Part shown: piece after piece, positions 17,951 to 27,235 of the stretch
Layout of the letters: each line of letters begins with the position of its first letter
Position numbering within the stretch: position 1 is the stretch's first letter
NCBI RefSeq assembly: GCF_004745425.1
Contig: NZ_PGGK01000003.1
Location: 124,001-188,000 of the forward strand
Direction: 5' to 3'
DNA length: 64,000 nt
Source: Methanolobus halotolerans
Lineage (GTDB): Archaea; Halobacteriota; Methanosarcinia; Methanosarcinales; Methanosarcinaceae
Program-made: the position numbers and the translations under genes
Notes under the pieces: generated by a model
What the model saw: only the letters and a program-made list of their open reading frames with translations
Database searches by the model: none
What the model was told of the DNA's origin: nothing

Positions 17951-18738
17951 AGGTTCGGCTTGAGATCATCGATGAAGATGGTGCAGAAAGCACGAGTGTA
18001 GAGTTTGGCGGTAAACACTGGAAACGGTGTATACTTGCATTTATAGACTCTCTTGAGGACGAGAACCGTATAGATGCCGAACCTTCGTCCATTAACTCAT
18101 CTACTATTACTAATCCTGTTCCAGACAATACACAGCAAACTGTGATGCCACATTCACAACCTTTTCACCAGTCACGGGAACAAATGACTATGCAACAGCC
18201 AGTTCCGCCACAGTACTATCAGCAGTTGCAACAACAACCAGTTTTCCAACCTAATAACTATTATATACCCCCTACAGCAGCACCCTACTATTTTTACGGT
18301 CAGCCGGCTCAGCCAAACTCCTCTATCACCCAGCCACCACCCCACAACCAACAGGCTCAACCGGCTGTATCTGAAGTAGTGGCTGCCAGAGAGCAAGAAG
18401 CACGCAGGCCATCGGCCCGTGCGCGTACAACTACTTTGAGGGAAAGGATCAATGACTCATCACTTACGATAAATGAAAGACTTGAACTCTTCCTCAAATA
18501 CGAGTATCCAAGGGTCTGGTTCTCTTCACAGGATGTCCAGCAGCAATACGAGAGAATATACGGACCGATAAAACAGAGCACAGTATCCACCTACCTCTCG
18601 AGGATGTTTCAAAAACGCCTATTGGAGCGCCGTGGGAACAGGACTCAGCGCGAATACAGGTATATTGCCGACGAAGTGGAACCATCCTACCAGGATTCAC
18701 GAGTAAGTGCTCCGCCCCAATTCCATCATCATATTTAG
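17947..18738 (+). CDS. Winged-helix protein with a Gln/Pro/Tyr-rich linker
   Basis: 263 residues in three parts. Residues 1-45 form a small beta-rich domain (MKVRLEIIDEDGAESTSVEF). Residues 46-150 are a disordered linker rich in Gln, Pro and Tyr. Residues 155-245 look like a winged helix-turn-helix (TINERLELFLKYEYPRVWFS, then SQDVQQQYERIYGPIKQSTV and RMFQKRLLERRGNRTQREYRY). It is probably a DNA-binding or chromatin-associated protein; the target is unknown. The start overlaps a short leader frame. Two small membrane-protein genes and uvrB follow in the same direction. Confidence 0.75.
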   Translation: MKVRLEIIDEDGAESTSVEFGGKHWKRCILAFIDSLEDENRIDAEPSSINSSTITNPVPDNTQQTVMPHSQPFHQSREQMTMQQPVPPQYYQQLQQQPVFQPNNYYIPPTAAPYYFYGQPAQPNSSITQPPPHNQQAQPAVSEVVAAREQEARRPSARARTTTLRERINDSSLTINERLELFLKYEYPRVWFSSQDVQQQYERIYGPIKQSTVSTYLSRMFQKRLLERRGNRTQREYRYIADEVEPSYQDSRVSAPPQFHHHI

Positions 18739-18763
18739 ATCTTAAAAAATCCTCTTCTAAACC

Positions 18764-19000
18764 ATGAGCCATTCTCAAAGAGCTATTCAGATAGGGATCT
18801 TAGTTCTATTCATGGGTTTTATCCTTGTTTTCTCAGGTATGCTTTTCTCAACAGGAGGGAGTAATGGAGAGTTCGGAGGTGTTCTGCTTATAGGCCCGAT
18901 ACCAATAGTTTTTGGATCTTCACCTGAGATCACATCCACCATGCTATGGGCCGGTGTGGTCATAGCACTTGTCTACCTATTCACAAAGAGGGTGTCATAA
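18764..19000 (+). CDS. TIGR00304/DUF131 family small membrane protein
   Basis: 78 residues with two transmembrane helices (about 9-29 and 58-75). The loop GGVLLIGPIPIVFGSS is the signature of the archaeal DUF131/TIGR00304 family. Function unknown. A paralogue begins directly after its stop codon, so the two form a tandem pair. Confidence 0.85.
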   Translation: MSHSQRAIQIGILVLFMGFILVFSGMLFSTGGSNGEFGGVLLIGPIPIVFGSSPEITSTMLWAGVVIALVYLFTKRVS

Positions 19001-19257
19001 TGTCCGCATTACTTGTTTCTGCAGGCTTGCTCATGATAATGCTGGGATTCCTGCTTATATTCTTCGGCAGTATTAGTTTGATGTTCGAGAACAAAGTTGA
19101 GGGCGCAGACAAAACTCCAAAGACCGATGTGAAAGGCGGAGGGATTGTCATGATAGGCCCCCTGCCCATCGCTATTGGTTCTGATAATAAAAGTGTGCAA
19201 ACTCTACTGGTACTGGCAATAGTACTGATGGGTTTATATTTGATCGTCTTGAGGTGA
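19001..19257 (+). CDS. TIGR00304/DUF131 family small membrane protein, second copy
   Basis: 85 residues from ATG 19001, two bases after... the stop of its upstream paralogue, with two membrane helices and the family block GGGIVMIGPLPIAIGSDN. It differs from the first copy by a longer charged loop (ENKVEGADKTPKTDVK). The pair may form a heterodimer in the membrane; that is a guess from the tandem arrangement. Confidence 0.85.
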
Positions 19258-19372
19258 GTTTTGTGGTTAAGCTGTGATACCGTTAAGCTGTTTTTAGTTG
19301 CTCACATAAGTGTAATGAGCATGAGCAGCCATTGTGAATATGTTTATACAGGTTCAGTTCAATATTACACTG

Positions 19373-21355
19373 ATGCGTCCGTTCAAACTTGTATCCGATT
19401 ATGAACCACGAGGTGATCAGCCAAAGGCCATAGATCAGCTTTCAGATGGATTTGAAAGAGACCTGAAACATCAGACACTGCTGGGTGTCACAGGCTCTGG
19501 TAAGACTTTCACAGTTGCAAACGTGATTCAGAACATACAGAAGCCCACAATCGTGATCGCACATAATAAAACCCTTGCAGCACAGCTTTTTTCCGAGTTC
19601 CGGGAGTTTTTTCCTGATAATGCAGTAGAGTATTTTGTGAGTTACTATGATTACTACCAGCCTGAGGCTTATATACCAACTACTGACACATACATAGAAA
19701 AAGATTCTTCAATAAATGAGGAGATCGACAGATTGCGCCTGTCTGCCACCAGGTCCCTGCTCGAACGCAAGGACGTCATTGTTGTGGCCAGCGTATCCTG
19801 TATCTACAACCTCGGTTCTCCCGAGGAATGGCGTAAAATGTCAGTTATTCTGACTGTCGGAGACGAAATCGACAAAAGGTCGCTCTTTGAAAATCTCATC
19901 AATATACAATACGAGCGCAATGACATAGAGTTCACCCAGGGGAAGTTTCGTTCAAGGGGAGACACAATAGAGGTCTATCCGGCTCAGGAACTTCAGGGTA
20001 TACGGATAGAATTGTTCGGGGACGAGATCGACAGGATAGCTTATTTCAACCCTGTATCAGGAAAGATCATACACGAACTGGAACCCGGCGAGAGTACTAT
20101 GATATATCCTGCAAAACATTTTGTCATGCCGGAAGAGTATATAGAAGGAGCGCTGCTGTCAATTCAGGCCGAGCTTGAGATACACCTGTCCCATTTAAGG
20201 TCTCAGAATAAGCTTCTTGAGGCACAACGGCTTGAGCAGCGGACAAGGTTTGACATTGAGATGATACGCGAACTCGGCTACTGCAGCGGTATCGAGAACT
20301 ATTCCCGCCACTTCGATGGCCGCAAGCCGGGTGAGCCCCCTTCTTCCCTGCTTAACTTCTTCCCGGAAGACTATCTGGTTGTTATCGATGAATCCCATGT
20401 AACCATTCCCCAGATAAGGGGTATGCATAACGGAGATCGGGCACGAAAGGACTCACTCATATCATATGGGTTCCGCCTCCCATCCGCATATGACAACCGC
20501 CCCCTGCGATACGACGAGTTCGACAGGCAGCTGGACAAAGTTCTCTATGTATCTGCCACGCCCGCAGACCATGAGTTGGGAAAAAGTGCTGCCATAGTTG
20601 AGCAGATCATCCGCCCGACCGGTCTCGTCGACCCCGTGGTCACTATAAGGCCAATAGAGAACCAGGTGGATGACCTGATAGGCGAGGTCCGGAAAGTAAC
20701 TGCCGAAGGTTACCGCACACTTGTGACTACCCTGACAAAGAGAATGGCCGAGGATCTGACAGACTACCTAGAGGAAATGGGTATCAAGGTACGATATATG
20801 CACTCCGACATAGACACCCTCGAACGTGCAGAGATAATCAGGGACCTGCGAAAAGGAGAGTTTGATGTGCTTGTGGGCATCAACCTGTTGAGGGAAGGGC
20901 TGGATATACCGGAAGTTTCATTTGTTGCCATACTCGATGCAGATAAAGAAGGCTTCCTGCGTTCTGAGCGCTCACTAATACAGACTATCGGACGCGCTTC
21001 CAGGAATGCCGAGGGAAGGGTGATATTATATGCCGACAAGGTCACCGGTTCAATGGAACGCGCCATCGGAGAAACAGACAGGCGCCGCAAGATACAAATG
21101 GATTTCAACCGTGAACACGGCATCACTCCCAGAACCATCCAGAAAGCACTGCAGAAAGAGCTGGTGAAACCTAAAGAGTATGCGGAAGTCTCAGAGATAA
21201 TGGCGATAGCAGAGGATCTGTCCTCCATAGAACTTTCGGATATGGTCATTGACCTGGAAGCGGAAATGCATCTTGCTGCCAGGAACCTGGAATTCGAAAA
21301 GGCCGCAGAACTCAGGGACAGGATAAAAGAGTTGCGTGAGAACTATGCACCATAG
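19373..21355 (+). CDS. uvrB: Excinuclease ABC subunit B
   Basis: About 660 residues, the normal UvrB length. Helicase Walker A GVTGSGKT, the damage-recognition beta-hairpin [16 protein letters not shown], the DESH box (VVIDESHV), motif [14 protein letters not shown] and QTIGRASRN, and the C-terminal UvrC-binding UVR motif ([17 protein letters not shown]). It opens damaged DNA in bacterial-type nucleotide excision repair with UvrA and UvrC, which are not in this window. The ATG at 19373 fits the family start ([16 protein letters not shown]); a GTG at 19334 would add 13 atypical residues. No clear ribosome binding site is seen, so a short-leader transcript is possible. A DNA photolyase gene follows 550 bp downstream. 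Confidence 0.97.
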   Translation: MRPFKLVSDYEPRGDQPKAIDQLSDGFERDLKHQTLLGVTGSGKTFTVANVIQNIQKPTIVIAHNKTLAAQLFSEFREFFPDNAVEYFVSYYDYYQPEAYIPTTDTYIEKDSSINEEIDRLRLSATRSLLERKDVIVVASVSCIYNLGSPEEWRKMSVILTVGDEIDKRSLFENLINIQYERNDIEFTQGKFRSRGDTIEVYPAQELQGIRIELFGDEIDRIAYFNPVSGKIIHELEPGESTMIYPAKHFVMPEEYIEGALLSIQAELEIHLSHLRSQNKLLEAQRLEQRTRFDIEMIRELGYCSGIENYSRHFDGRKPGEPPSSLLNFFPEDYLVVIDESHVTIPQIRGMHNGDRARKDSLISYGFRLPSAYDNRPLRYDEFDRQLDKVLYVSATPADHELGKSAAIVEQIIRPTGLVDPVVTIRPIENQVDDLIGEVRKVTAEGYRTLVTTLTKRMAEDLTDYLEEMGIKVRYMHSDIDTLERAEIIRDLRKGEFDVLVGINLLREGLDIPEVSFVAILDADKEGFLRSERSLIQTIGRASRNAEGRVILYADKVTGSMERAIGETDRRRKIQMDFNREHGITPRTIQKALQKELVKPKEYAEVSEIMAIAEDLSSIELSDMVIDLEAEMHLAARNLEFEKAAELRDRIKELRENYAP

Positions 21356-21507
21356 TTACCATATGCAGATATGCTGCCTGCCAGAATATCTGATATATAT
21401 TTTCAATGAGCTTCCTGACATTACCCGATTGTAAAACGATTACACCCTGTTATTCCGCACTATGCGAAAGTGTTATATTTGAAAAACACGTTTATGAGTT
21501 GCAAATT

Positions 21508-21579
21508 GCGCCGATGGTCTAGTGGCTATGACTGGGGCCTTCCAAGCCCTAAACCCGGGTTCGAATCCCGGTTGGCGCA
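21508..21579 (+). tRNA. tRNA-Gly (UCC)
   Basis: Cloverleaf with acceptor GCGCCGA/TTGGCGC (one G-T pair), anticodon loop CTTCCAA (anticodon TCC) on the stem GGGGC/GCCCT, T-arm CCGGGTTCGAATCCCGG and discriminator A at 21579. No encoded CCA. An eight-T run (21588-21595) behind it should stop transcription. Confidence 0.95.
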
Positions 21580-21901
21580 TTCACTGATCTTTTTTTTCAG
21601 GTAGCTTTTCTCAATTTACTTGTTGCAGTTAGAAATCGGGCACCCCTTGTTAAAATTTGACCGGCAAATATAGATGTATTACAGGTACATATATGCCTAT
21701 TTCAGCTGCCATGATTACTTTTATTGGCAATAATATTGAAGTCTTTGGTATTTCAATCAAATGTTGTCTAAAAACTTTTAAGTTTGAGGACTAATATACC
21801 ATATGGCTAAATAGAGTTATTTTTGTATTACTGAATATTACGGCTGGTTGGCCATAATATTATTTTGTTGATGCAAATGAAGCTGCAGTAGGAGTGGAAT
21901 A
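21580..21901 (+). other. Spacer with promoter of the photolyase gene
   Basis: Contains the T run terminator of tRNA-Gly and, further on, AT-rich TATA-like text (e.g. AACTTTTAAG near 21774 and ATTACTGAATATTA). An AGGAGTGG ribosome binding site at 21889-21896 precedes the ATG at 21902. Nothing else is seen. Confidence 0.4.
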
Positions 21902-23278
21902 ATGGCAAAGTTCAGAAGATCGCTTTTTATTTTCAGGAGAGACCTGCGTGTTGAAGATAATACAGGTCTGAGGGAAGCCATTAAATCCTCGGATGAAGTG
22001 GTGCCGTGTTTCATATTCGATCCCCGGCTTGCAAATCCTGAAAGGGAGAACTTCAATCCCAATGCTTTTCAGTTCTTGCTCGAATCCCTGGAAGATCTCC
22101 GGCAGCAGTTCGAGGCAAAGGATGGAAAATTATACCTCTTTTCAGGGCTTCCAAAGAAGATTATAGGTCAGCTTGTCGTTAAACTTGATATTGATGCTGT
22201 TTTTGTTAACCATGACTATACGCCTTTCAGCAGAAAGCGGGATGGGTCAATAAAAGAGATATGTGAAGATTTTAATACAATGTTCCTGCAGTTCCATGAT
22301 TGCCTGCTGAATGAGCCAGGTACTGTTCTTACGCAGAAAGGGAAGCCTTATGTTGTATTTTCCCAGTTTTATCGTGAAGCCTCCAAAAGGCCCGTTCCTG
22401 TTCCCTCTACTATCCCGGGAAGTAGGTTCTATACTGAAGATCCGGGAATCGACCTGACCACCTATCCCGATCAACTGCTGCCTGCACGCAATGAGCGGTT
22501 ATTCGCGAGCGGTGGCAGAACAAATGCCCTGGGGATGCTGGAAGACATTTCGCAGTTCGAGGATTATGACTCTCAGCGGGACTACCCCTCCGTCAACGGA
22601 ACCACAGGACTTTCGGCACATAATAAGCTGGGTACTATTTCAATAAGGGAGTTCTACTACTCTGTGAAAGATGAGCTCGGAGCAGGACATACCCTAATAA
22701 GAGAACTTTACTGGCGTGATTTCTTCACTCACATAGCATACCATTATCCACGTGTGTTCAGGCACGCCTTCAGAGAGAAGTTCGAGAAGATATCCTGGGA
22801 CTATGACCAGCCCGGTTTTGGAGCATGGTGTTCGGGCAATACAGGTTTTCCTATTGTTGATGCAGGAATGAGGGAGCTCAACACTACTGGTTATATGCAT
22901 AACCGTGTGAGAATGATTGTCGCATCGTTCCTGGTAAAGGATCTGCACCTTGACTGGCGCTGGGGAGAACGATATTTTGCAAGCAAGCTGGTAGACTATG
23001 ACCCATGTGTGAACAACGGGAACTGGCAGTGGGCAGCTTCTACAGGGGCGGATTCACAACCATTTTTCCGCATATTCAATCCCTGGTTGCAGCAAAGAAA
23101 GTACGACAGGGAATGTGAATATATCAAGAAATGGATACCCGAGCTCTCTGAGCTTGAGACAAAGACCATCCACGCGCTCGAAAAAGCCGAGCTGCCTGAT
23201 AATGTGATATATCGCCAGCCCATGGTGGAGCATGGCCTGGAAAGGGCCAGATCCCTTGTAATATTCAGGTCGGTATAA
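21902..23278 (+). CDS. phr: Deoxyribodipyrimidine photolyase (class I type)
   Basis: 458 residues. N-terminal Rossmann antenna domain (SLFIFRRDLRVEDNTGLREA) and C-terminal FAD-binding helical domain with LIRELYWRDFF, GFPIVDAGMRELNTTGYMHN (conserved Asn and Met/His in the substrate pocket), RMIVASFLVKDLHLDWRWGE and NNGNWQWAASTG, all hallmark blocks of class I CPD photolyases. It uses blue light to split cyclobutane pyrimidine dimers. AGGAGTGG precedes the ATG. Its closeness to uvrB gives a local DNA-repair neighbourhood. Confidence 0.95.
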   Translation: MAKFRRSLFIFRRDLRVEDNTGLREAIKSSDEVVPCFIFDPRLANPERENFNPNAFQFLLESLEDLRQQFEAKDGKLYLFSGLPKKIIGQLVVKLDIDAVFVNHDYTPFSRKRDGSIKEICEDFNTMFLQFHDCLLNEPGTVLTQKGKPYVVFSQFYREASKRPVPVPSTIPGSRFYTEDPGIDLTTYPDQLLPARNERLFASGGRTNALGMLEDISQFEDYDSQRDYPSVNGTTGLSAHNKLGTISIREFYYSVKDELGAGHTLIRELYWRDFFTHIAYHYPRVFRHAFREKFEKISWDYDQPGFGAWCSGNTGFPIVDAGMRELNTTGYMHNRVRMIVASFLVKDLHLDWRWGERYFASKLVDYDPCVNNGNWQWAASTGADSQPFFRIFNPWLQQRKYDRECEYIKKWIPELSELETKTIHALEKAELPDNVIYRQPMVEHGLERARSLVIFRSV

Positions 23279-23306
23279 TATCTCACAGTATTTCGTTCAA
23301 AAAGGG

Positions 23307-23942
23307 TCATTTTTTCCAGTAGGTCCTCATACCGTTGCTAGTAATGTATGAGCTATCTGGCACCTGTGTCAGGACCAGTATGAAAGTCAGCACATCCATC
23401 GAGGATGCCATTGAGTTGAGCAGGATGAGAATCTTCAGGGCAGGAGACAACAGTCCCATACTCCCAAGCATTGCGGGCAGAAGTATAGAAAGCGCAACAA
23501 AAGGTGCAATCGTGATCAAAAGATAAGCTGACTTCCGGATCATCTCTTCCGAATAAACAAAGCCCCCCATATGTGTGATGCCAATATATGTTCTCGCAGA
23601 TGATGTAAAATCCGGTATCAATACAAGATGCAGCAACTCATGCATAACTAAAAAACCTATGAAACCTGCAATCAGCCACAGGTTGATGGTTATCTGGAAT
23701 CCTCCCTGGCTAATACCGAGGTCATCTGGTGTCAGAGGCGGGAACAGACTGATAACACCGATGGTCAGTAACAGGTTCAAAGCCATCAGGGGTAGCGAAG
23801 CAGCTATTGCGGTAACAAGGTTTTGTGGCTCTTTAAGATGCACCCAGTTATCTTCGATAAGTGAATTATGCCTTTGAGGATCTACTACAGGAATCTTACT
23901 GCTGAGTTTAATATTATCCTTCCTGTGCTGTGATCTGTACAT
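23307..23942 (-). CDS. DUF3267 membrane protein (putative zincin metallopeptidase)
   Basis: 211 residues with about four to five membrane helices. The block FLVMHELLHLVLIPD holds an HELLH zinc-binding motif inside a membrane segment, and GITHMGGFVYSEEMIRKSAYLLITIAPF follows, as in the DUF3267 family of predicted intramembrane or membrane-embedded zinc peptidases. Substrate unknown. It converges with the photolyase gene. Start ATG at 23942. Confidence 0.8.
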   Translation of the reverse strand: MYRSQHRKDNIKLSSKIPVVDPQRHNSLIEDNWVHLKEPQNLVTAIAASLPLMALNLLLTIGVISLFPPLTPDDLGISQGGFQITINLWLIAGFIGFLVMHELLHLVLIPDFTSSARTYIGITHMGGFVYSEEMIRKSAYLLITIAPFVALSILLPAMLGSMGLLSPALKILILLNSMASSMDVLTFILVLTQVPDSSYITSNGMRTYWKK

Positions 23943-24076
23943 TCATGATTAGTTAGACTCTATAATATGTATTTACTCAAAGACAATCTTATAGTAATTT
24001 GGGTTGACATCGTCATCCAGATGCGTAATCTTAATAAGTGAACAGTTCCAGTTAGCAATGTTGAATATACATTAAT

Positions 24077-24161
24077 GCGGGGGTTGCCCAGCCTGGCCAA
24101 AGGCGCAGGGCTTAGGACCCTGTCTCGTAGGAGTTCGTGCGTTCGAATCGCACCTCCCGCA
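24077..24161 (+). tRNA. tRNA-Leu (UAG)
   Basis: Class II tRNA of 85 nt with acceptor GCGGGGG/CTCCCGC, anticodon loop CTTAGGA (anticodon TAG) on CAGGG/CCCTG, a variable arm (TCTCGTAGGAGT) and T-arm GTGCGTTCGAATCGCAC; discriminator A at 24161. No CCA is encoded. Two degenerate copies of this sequence occur at 44.3 and 57.1 kb in the same orientation. Confidence 0.95.
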
Positions 24162-24539
24162 CTAATTGTTTCAAATTCAGCCAGTGTCAGCCGCTATGCT
24201 GATGCAATCTTTTTTATGAGCCTGCTGAACTCCCGGGACATTTGTTTCATAACAAGTAATCCGTTTATGGGTGCTCCAGTGGTATACAAGAGTGGTATAG
24301 AACCCATCCAAATTATTATCAAAAGGACAAAAGTAGCAAACCTATTCAAGAGTTGATAATACATTTTAAATTACTGCTAACTTCCATTTTACTCCTAATA
24401 TCGATGATTTCTACAGAGCTAAAATAAAATTAAGTTACTGAGTTTCAATCAAAAATGATATTATTTACTAAAGTAAAATCATTTATACTTATATGGGGAC
24501 TGAGTATAAAAATCATTCATTGACTCATACTTGCCTCTT

Positions 24540-24574
24540 GCCTTCGTAGCTTAGCGGTATAGCGGCTGGCTAGT
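24540..24574 (+). pseudogene. Truncated 5' half of a tRNA (tRNA-Thr-like)
   Basis: GCCTTCGTAGCTTAGCGG starts a perfect acceptor 5' strand, D-stem and D-loop, and continues TATAGCGGCTGGCT to the anticodon loop, where the match stops. No 3' half (an ACGAAGGC-like acceptor strand) is found nearby. TATA-like sequence (GAGTATAAAAAT) lies about 30 bases upstream. The identity as Thr rests on general similarity of this 5' half and is uncertain. Breaks at the anticodon loop are where archaeal integrases often act. Confidence 0.55.
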
Positions 24575-24608
24575 ATTTAGTTAAACTCCGGATTTACTTC
24601 CAGTAAGA

Positions 24609-24944
24609 TTATGACTTAGTGAATATGTATTCTTTACCCAATTCTGTAAGACTGTAAGTTATCCATGAAGCTTCTCTACTTCCTTCAATCATATTGTTTT
24701 CAGCCAGTACTGAAAAGTGATAAGAAAGCTTTGAAGGAGAAGTTTTAGTTATTTTTTGTATAACACACGCACAAAGTGGTTGTACTGAAAGAAGGTACAA
24801 TATTTTTAACCTGAGAGGAGATGATAATGCATCATATTTCTTGCTTTGCCTGATTATCTTATCTTCATCTGGTAATTTTTCAACAATCTTATCCATCCCG
24901 CCAATCAGTTCTATTTCTTTGGCCACCTGCGCTGGTATTTTCAT
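24609..24944 (-). CDS. ArsR-family transcriptional regulator
   Basis: 111 residues with a winged helix-turn-helix of the ArsR/SmtB type: SSPLRLKILYLLSVQPLCAC, then KLSYHFSVLAENNMIEG. The CAC pair in LCACVIQKI occupies the place of the ELCVCEL metalloid-binding motif. Such repressors leave DNA when As(III) or Sb(III) binds the cysteines. The gene lies divergently from the permease operon, separated by one Cys-rich gene on the same strand. TTTCAAA-type palindromes in front of the permease are its likely operators. Confidence 0.85.
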   Translation of the reverse strand: MKIPAQVAKEIELIGGMDKIVEKLPDEDKIIRQSKKYDALSSPLRLKILYLLSVQPLCACVIQKITKTSPSKLSYHFSVLAENNMIEGSREASWITYSLTELGKEYIFTKS

Positions 24945-24999
24945 TTATTAACCCCCCATCAAAACCCCGTTTGAGCTCCTCTGTACTAAAAGCAATAAT

Positions 25000-25314
25000 T
25001 CATTTAAAGTCTATACTGATGCTACCTGACTTTTTTGCTAAGGACTCAGATAGAATTCCCATCTCAATTCTGCATATATGCAATACTCCGCAGGGTACAA
25101 GGCAGTTAGATGAACATTTCATTTCTTGAGCCTTTAGTATAACATAATTGTCCCTGATGTCAAGTGTCTGGTCCATGGGTATTTCCATATGGGACATTCC
25201 CTTAATTTTCTCACAATCAGTTTCGATATCAATGATGATATTTTGTCCTTTCCTTTTCCCATTTACCTTATGCACAAATCCACAAATCTTCGAATTGATT
25301 ATAACCTGGCTCAT
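25000..25314 (-). CDS. Small Cys-rich protein resembling DUF6951
   Basis: 104 residues with Cys at SKICGF, ETDCEKIKG, KCSSNCLVPCG and LHICRIE; the order CGFVHKV...C...C...C...VPCG and the ending GSISIDFK recall the DUF6951 family. A metal or redox cofactor is likely given five or more conserved-looking cysteines; function unknown. The gene starts at 25314, back to back with the permease operon, so both share the 25315-25440 control region. Probably co-transcribed with the ArsR gene below it. Confidence 0.65.
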   Translation of the reverse strand: MSQVIINSKICGFVHKVNGKRKGQNIIIDIETDCEKIKGMSHMEIPMDQTLDIRDNYVILKAQEMKCSSNCLVPCGVLHICRIEMGILSESLAKKSGSISIDFK

Positions 25315-25380
25315 GTACAGTGTCTCCTGTTTTGCTAACCATTATTACTAATTGATTGTTGTTCCTAATATATAGATATA

Positions 25381-25437
25381 TTTCAATCAAATTTGAAATA
25401 CAAATCTTTAAATAGGATGTTTCAAATATATTTGAAA
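25381..25437 (+). promoter_or_regulatory. Two ArsR-type operators flanking a TATA box
   Basis: Site B, TTTCAAATATATTTGAAA at 25420-25437, is a perfect palindrome. Site A at 25381-25398 (TTTCAAT, four bases, TTTGAAA) has the same spacing with one mismatch. A TATA-like CTTTAAATA lies between them at 25406-25414. The ATG at 25441 is about 30 bases from the TATA box and lacks a ribosome binding site, so the mRNA is probably leaderless and site B covers the transcription start. The same motif is found before the arsF gene at 42871-42886. Confidence 0.65.
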
Positions 25438-25440
25438 TAC

Positions 25441-26481
25441 ATGACCCAAGATTATCTAATCCACCTGATAAATATCGGATTGCAATCTGTTCAGGAATAT
25501 CTGGCATTGCACGTATTGCTATGTCTGGTTCCAGCCTTCTTCCTGGCTGGCGCCATAGCATCACTCTTCTCAAAAGAATCGGTGCTTAAGTACTTCGGGG
25601 CTGGTACACCAAAATACATTTCTTACTCAGTGGCGGCAGTTTCCGGTACTGTACTTGCGGTTTGTAGCTGTACTGTACTTCCGCTGTTTGCAGGTATCTA
25701 CAAACGTGGCGCAGGAATAGGACCCGCAACTACCTTCCTGTTCTCTGCACCCGCCATCAATATTCTGGCAATCGTCTATACCGCAAAGATACTGGGTTAT
25801 GATCTAGGGGTGGCCAGAGCACTAGCTGCAATTTTTCTGTCTGTTGCAATCGGACTTGCAATGGCTGCAATCTATGAACGGAAAAACATAGAACACAAAG
25901 GGATTAAGACGTTCAATAGCGATGAGCATTCTCATACGGTCCACATCTTCCTCTTATTGCTAGCCATACTTGTAATGCCTGAGATCATCACTTCATGGAC
26001 ATACCTGGCCCTTGTAGAAATACCTCTCATAGCTGTCACGGTTTTCCTGTCCTTCAAGTGGTACACCCGGGAAGAAATAGCAAGCTGGATGCAGGAGACA
26101 TGGTTCCTGGTCAAGATGATAGCTCCATTGTTGTTAATCGGTGTTTTCTTTGCAGGTATCATTGTAGAGTTGCTTCCTTCCGAGATTGTGGTGCAATACG
26201 TTGGGGGCGATTCTGTAATGTCATACTTCATAGCGTCCATTGCTGCTGCATTGATGTACTTCTCCACCCTCACGGAAGTCCCTATTATCAGTGCTCTAAC
26301 CCTGCTTGGCATGGGTACAGGTCCTGCCCTTGCAATGCTCCTTGCAGGTCCGGCACTGAGCCTTCCGAATATGATAGTCATTAGCCGGGTAATGGGAATA
26401 CAGAAAGGACTCTCATACATAGCACTTGTTGTTGTGGTCTCGATGATATCAGGACTGATATTTGGTTATTACCTAATCTGA
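25441..26481 (+). CDS. PF03773 (YraQ/ArsP-like) permease
   Basis: About 346 residues from ATG 25441, with eight or so membrane helices. Features of the family: PAFFLAGAIASLF, YSVAAVSGTVLAVCSCTVLP (the CSCT motif in a helix), SAPAINILAIVYTAKI and, in the second half, LTEVPIISALTLLGMGTGPA. ArsP proteins of this family export trivalent methylated organoarsenicals in bacteria; others are not characterised. Palindromic ArsR-type sites cover its promoter. It is first in an operon with a phosphoesterase, a thioredoxin, a DGC-domain protein and an MtrA-like protein, which supports metalloid or methyl-metalloid export. The exact substrate is inferred. Confidence 0.82.
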   Translation: MTQDYLIHLINIGLQSVQEYLALHVLLCLVPAFFLAGAIASLFSKESVLKYFGAGTPKYISYSVAAVSGTVLAVCSCTVLPLFAGIYKRGAGIGPATTFLFSAPAINILAIVYTAKILGYDLGVARALAAIFLSVAIGLAMAAIYERKNIEHKGIKTFNSDEHSHTVHIFLLLLAILVMPEIITSWTYLALVEIPLIAVTVFLSFKWYTREEIASWMQETWFLVKMIAPLLLIGVFFAGIIVELLPSEIVVQYVGGDSVMSYFIASIAAALMYFSTLTEVPIISALTLLGMGTGPALAMLLAGPALSLPNMIVISRVMGIQKGLSYIALVVVVSMISGLIFGYYLI

Positions 26482-26506
26482 TGTAAAGTAACGAGAGGAA
26501 GAAAGA

Positions 26507-27196
26507 ATGAGACTACTGATCATTTCAGACATACACGGAAACAAGGAAGCACTTGATGCGGTCATGGCTATCGGGCATGACGCTGTTATCTGCCTTGGAG
26601 ACCTTGTGGATTATGGACCTTCGCCCGGCGCATGTATTGATCTGCTCGGGGAGCATAAAATACCGACCATCCGGGGGAACCATGACAATGCGGTAGCTTC
26701 AGGAATGGAATGTGGTTGTGGTTATGAGTACAAACATCTCTCTCTGGCAACAAGGGAATATACCGTGGATATTTTAAACGGTTTACAGATGGATTTCCTC
26801 CGCAAGCTGCCCCTGAACCTTGAAAGGACAGAAAACGGAAAGAAGCTTTATTTCACACATGGCAGCCCTTTGTCCTTTTATGATTATATAAAACCGGATA
26901 CTCCGGAAGAAACAATAAAGGAGTATATTAGAGATGTTGATGCTGATTTTATATTCATAGGTCATTCCCATCTTCCCTTTGTTCGAAAAGTGGGAGGAGT
27001 GACTCTGGTGAATCCGGGTTCTGTGGGCCAGCCCAGAGACTGTGACATTCGTGCAAGCTGTGCTGTTTTTGATACTGAAACATCCCATGCAGAATTGATC
27101 AGAGTTGAATATGATATGGAAATGGTCTTTGAGAAAATCAGGAAGAACATGCCTCATTCAGAGGAACTTATCTCTATACTGAAAAGAGGGAAATGA
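26507..27196 (+). CDS. Calcineurin-like metallophosphoesterase (YfcE/MJ0936-like)
   Basis: 229 residues with all metal ligands of the family: LIISDIHGNKEAL, CLGDLVDYGP, IRGNHDNAV, YFTHGSPLSF and IFIGHSHLPF. Such enzymes hydrolyse phosphodiesters or phosphomonoesters with two metal ions in the cytosol. GAGAGGAAG precedes the ATG, 25 bases after the permease stop, so it is in the same operon. Its part in metalloid handling is unclear. Confidence 0.88.
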   Translation: MRLLIISDIHGNKEALDAVMAIGHDAVICLGDLVDYGPSPGACIDLLGEHKIPTIRGNHDNAVASGMECGCGYEYKHLSLATREYTVDILNGLQMDFLRKLPLNLERTENGKKLYFTHGSPLSFYDYIKPDTPEETIKEYIRDVDADFIFIGHSHLPFVRKVGGVTLVNPGSVGQPRDCDIRASCAVFDTETSHAELIRVEYDMEMVFEKIRKNMPHSEELISILKRGK

Positions 27197-27235
27197 AATA
27201 AAGTCTTGTTTACATAAATACTAAAAGGTGATAGA

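Noticed and set aside
24945-25000. ATCAAAACCCCGTTTGAG before the ArsR gene as a fourth operator of the TTTCAAA type
   Set aside because: The arms are shorter and the spacing differs by two bases from the other three sites.
25932-26420. 162-residue minus-strand frame inside the permease gene
   Set aside because: Shadow of the permease codons; the plus frame has membrane helices and family motifs.
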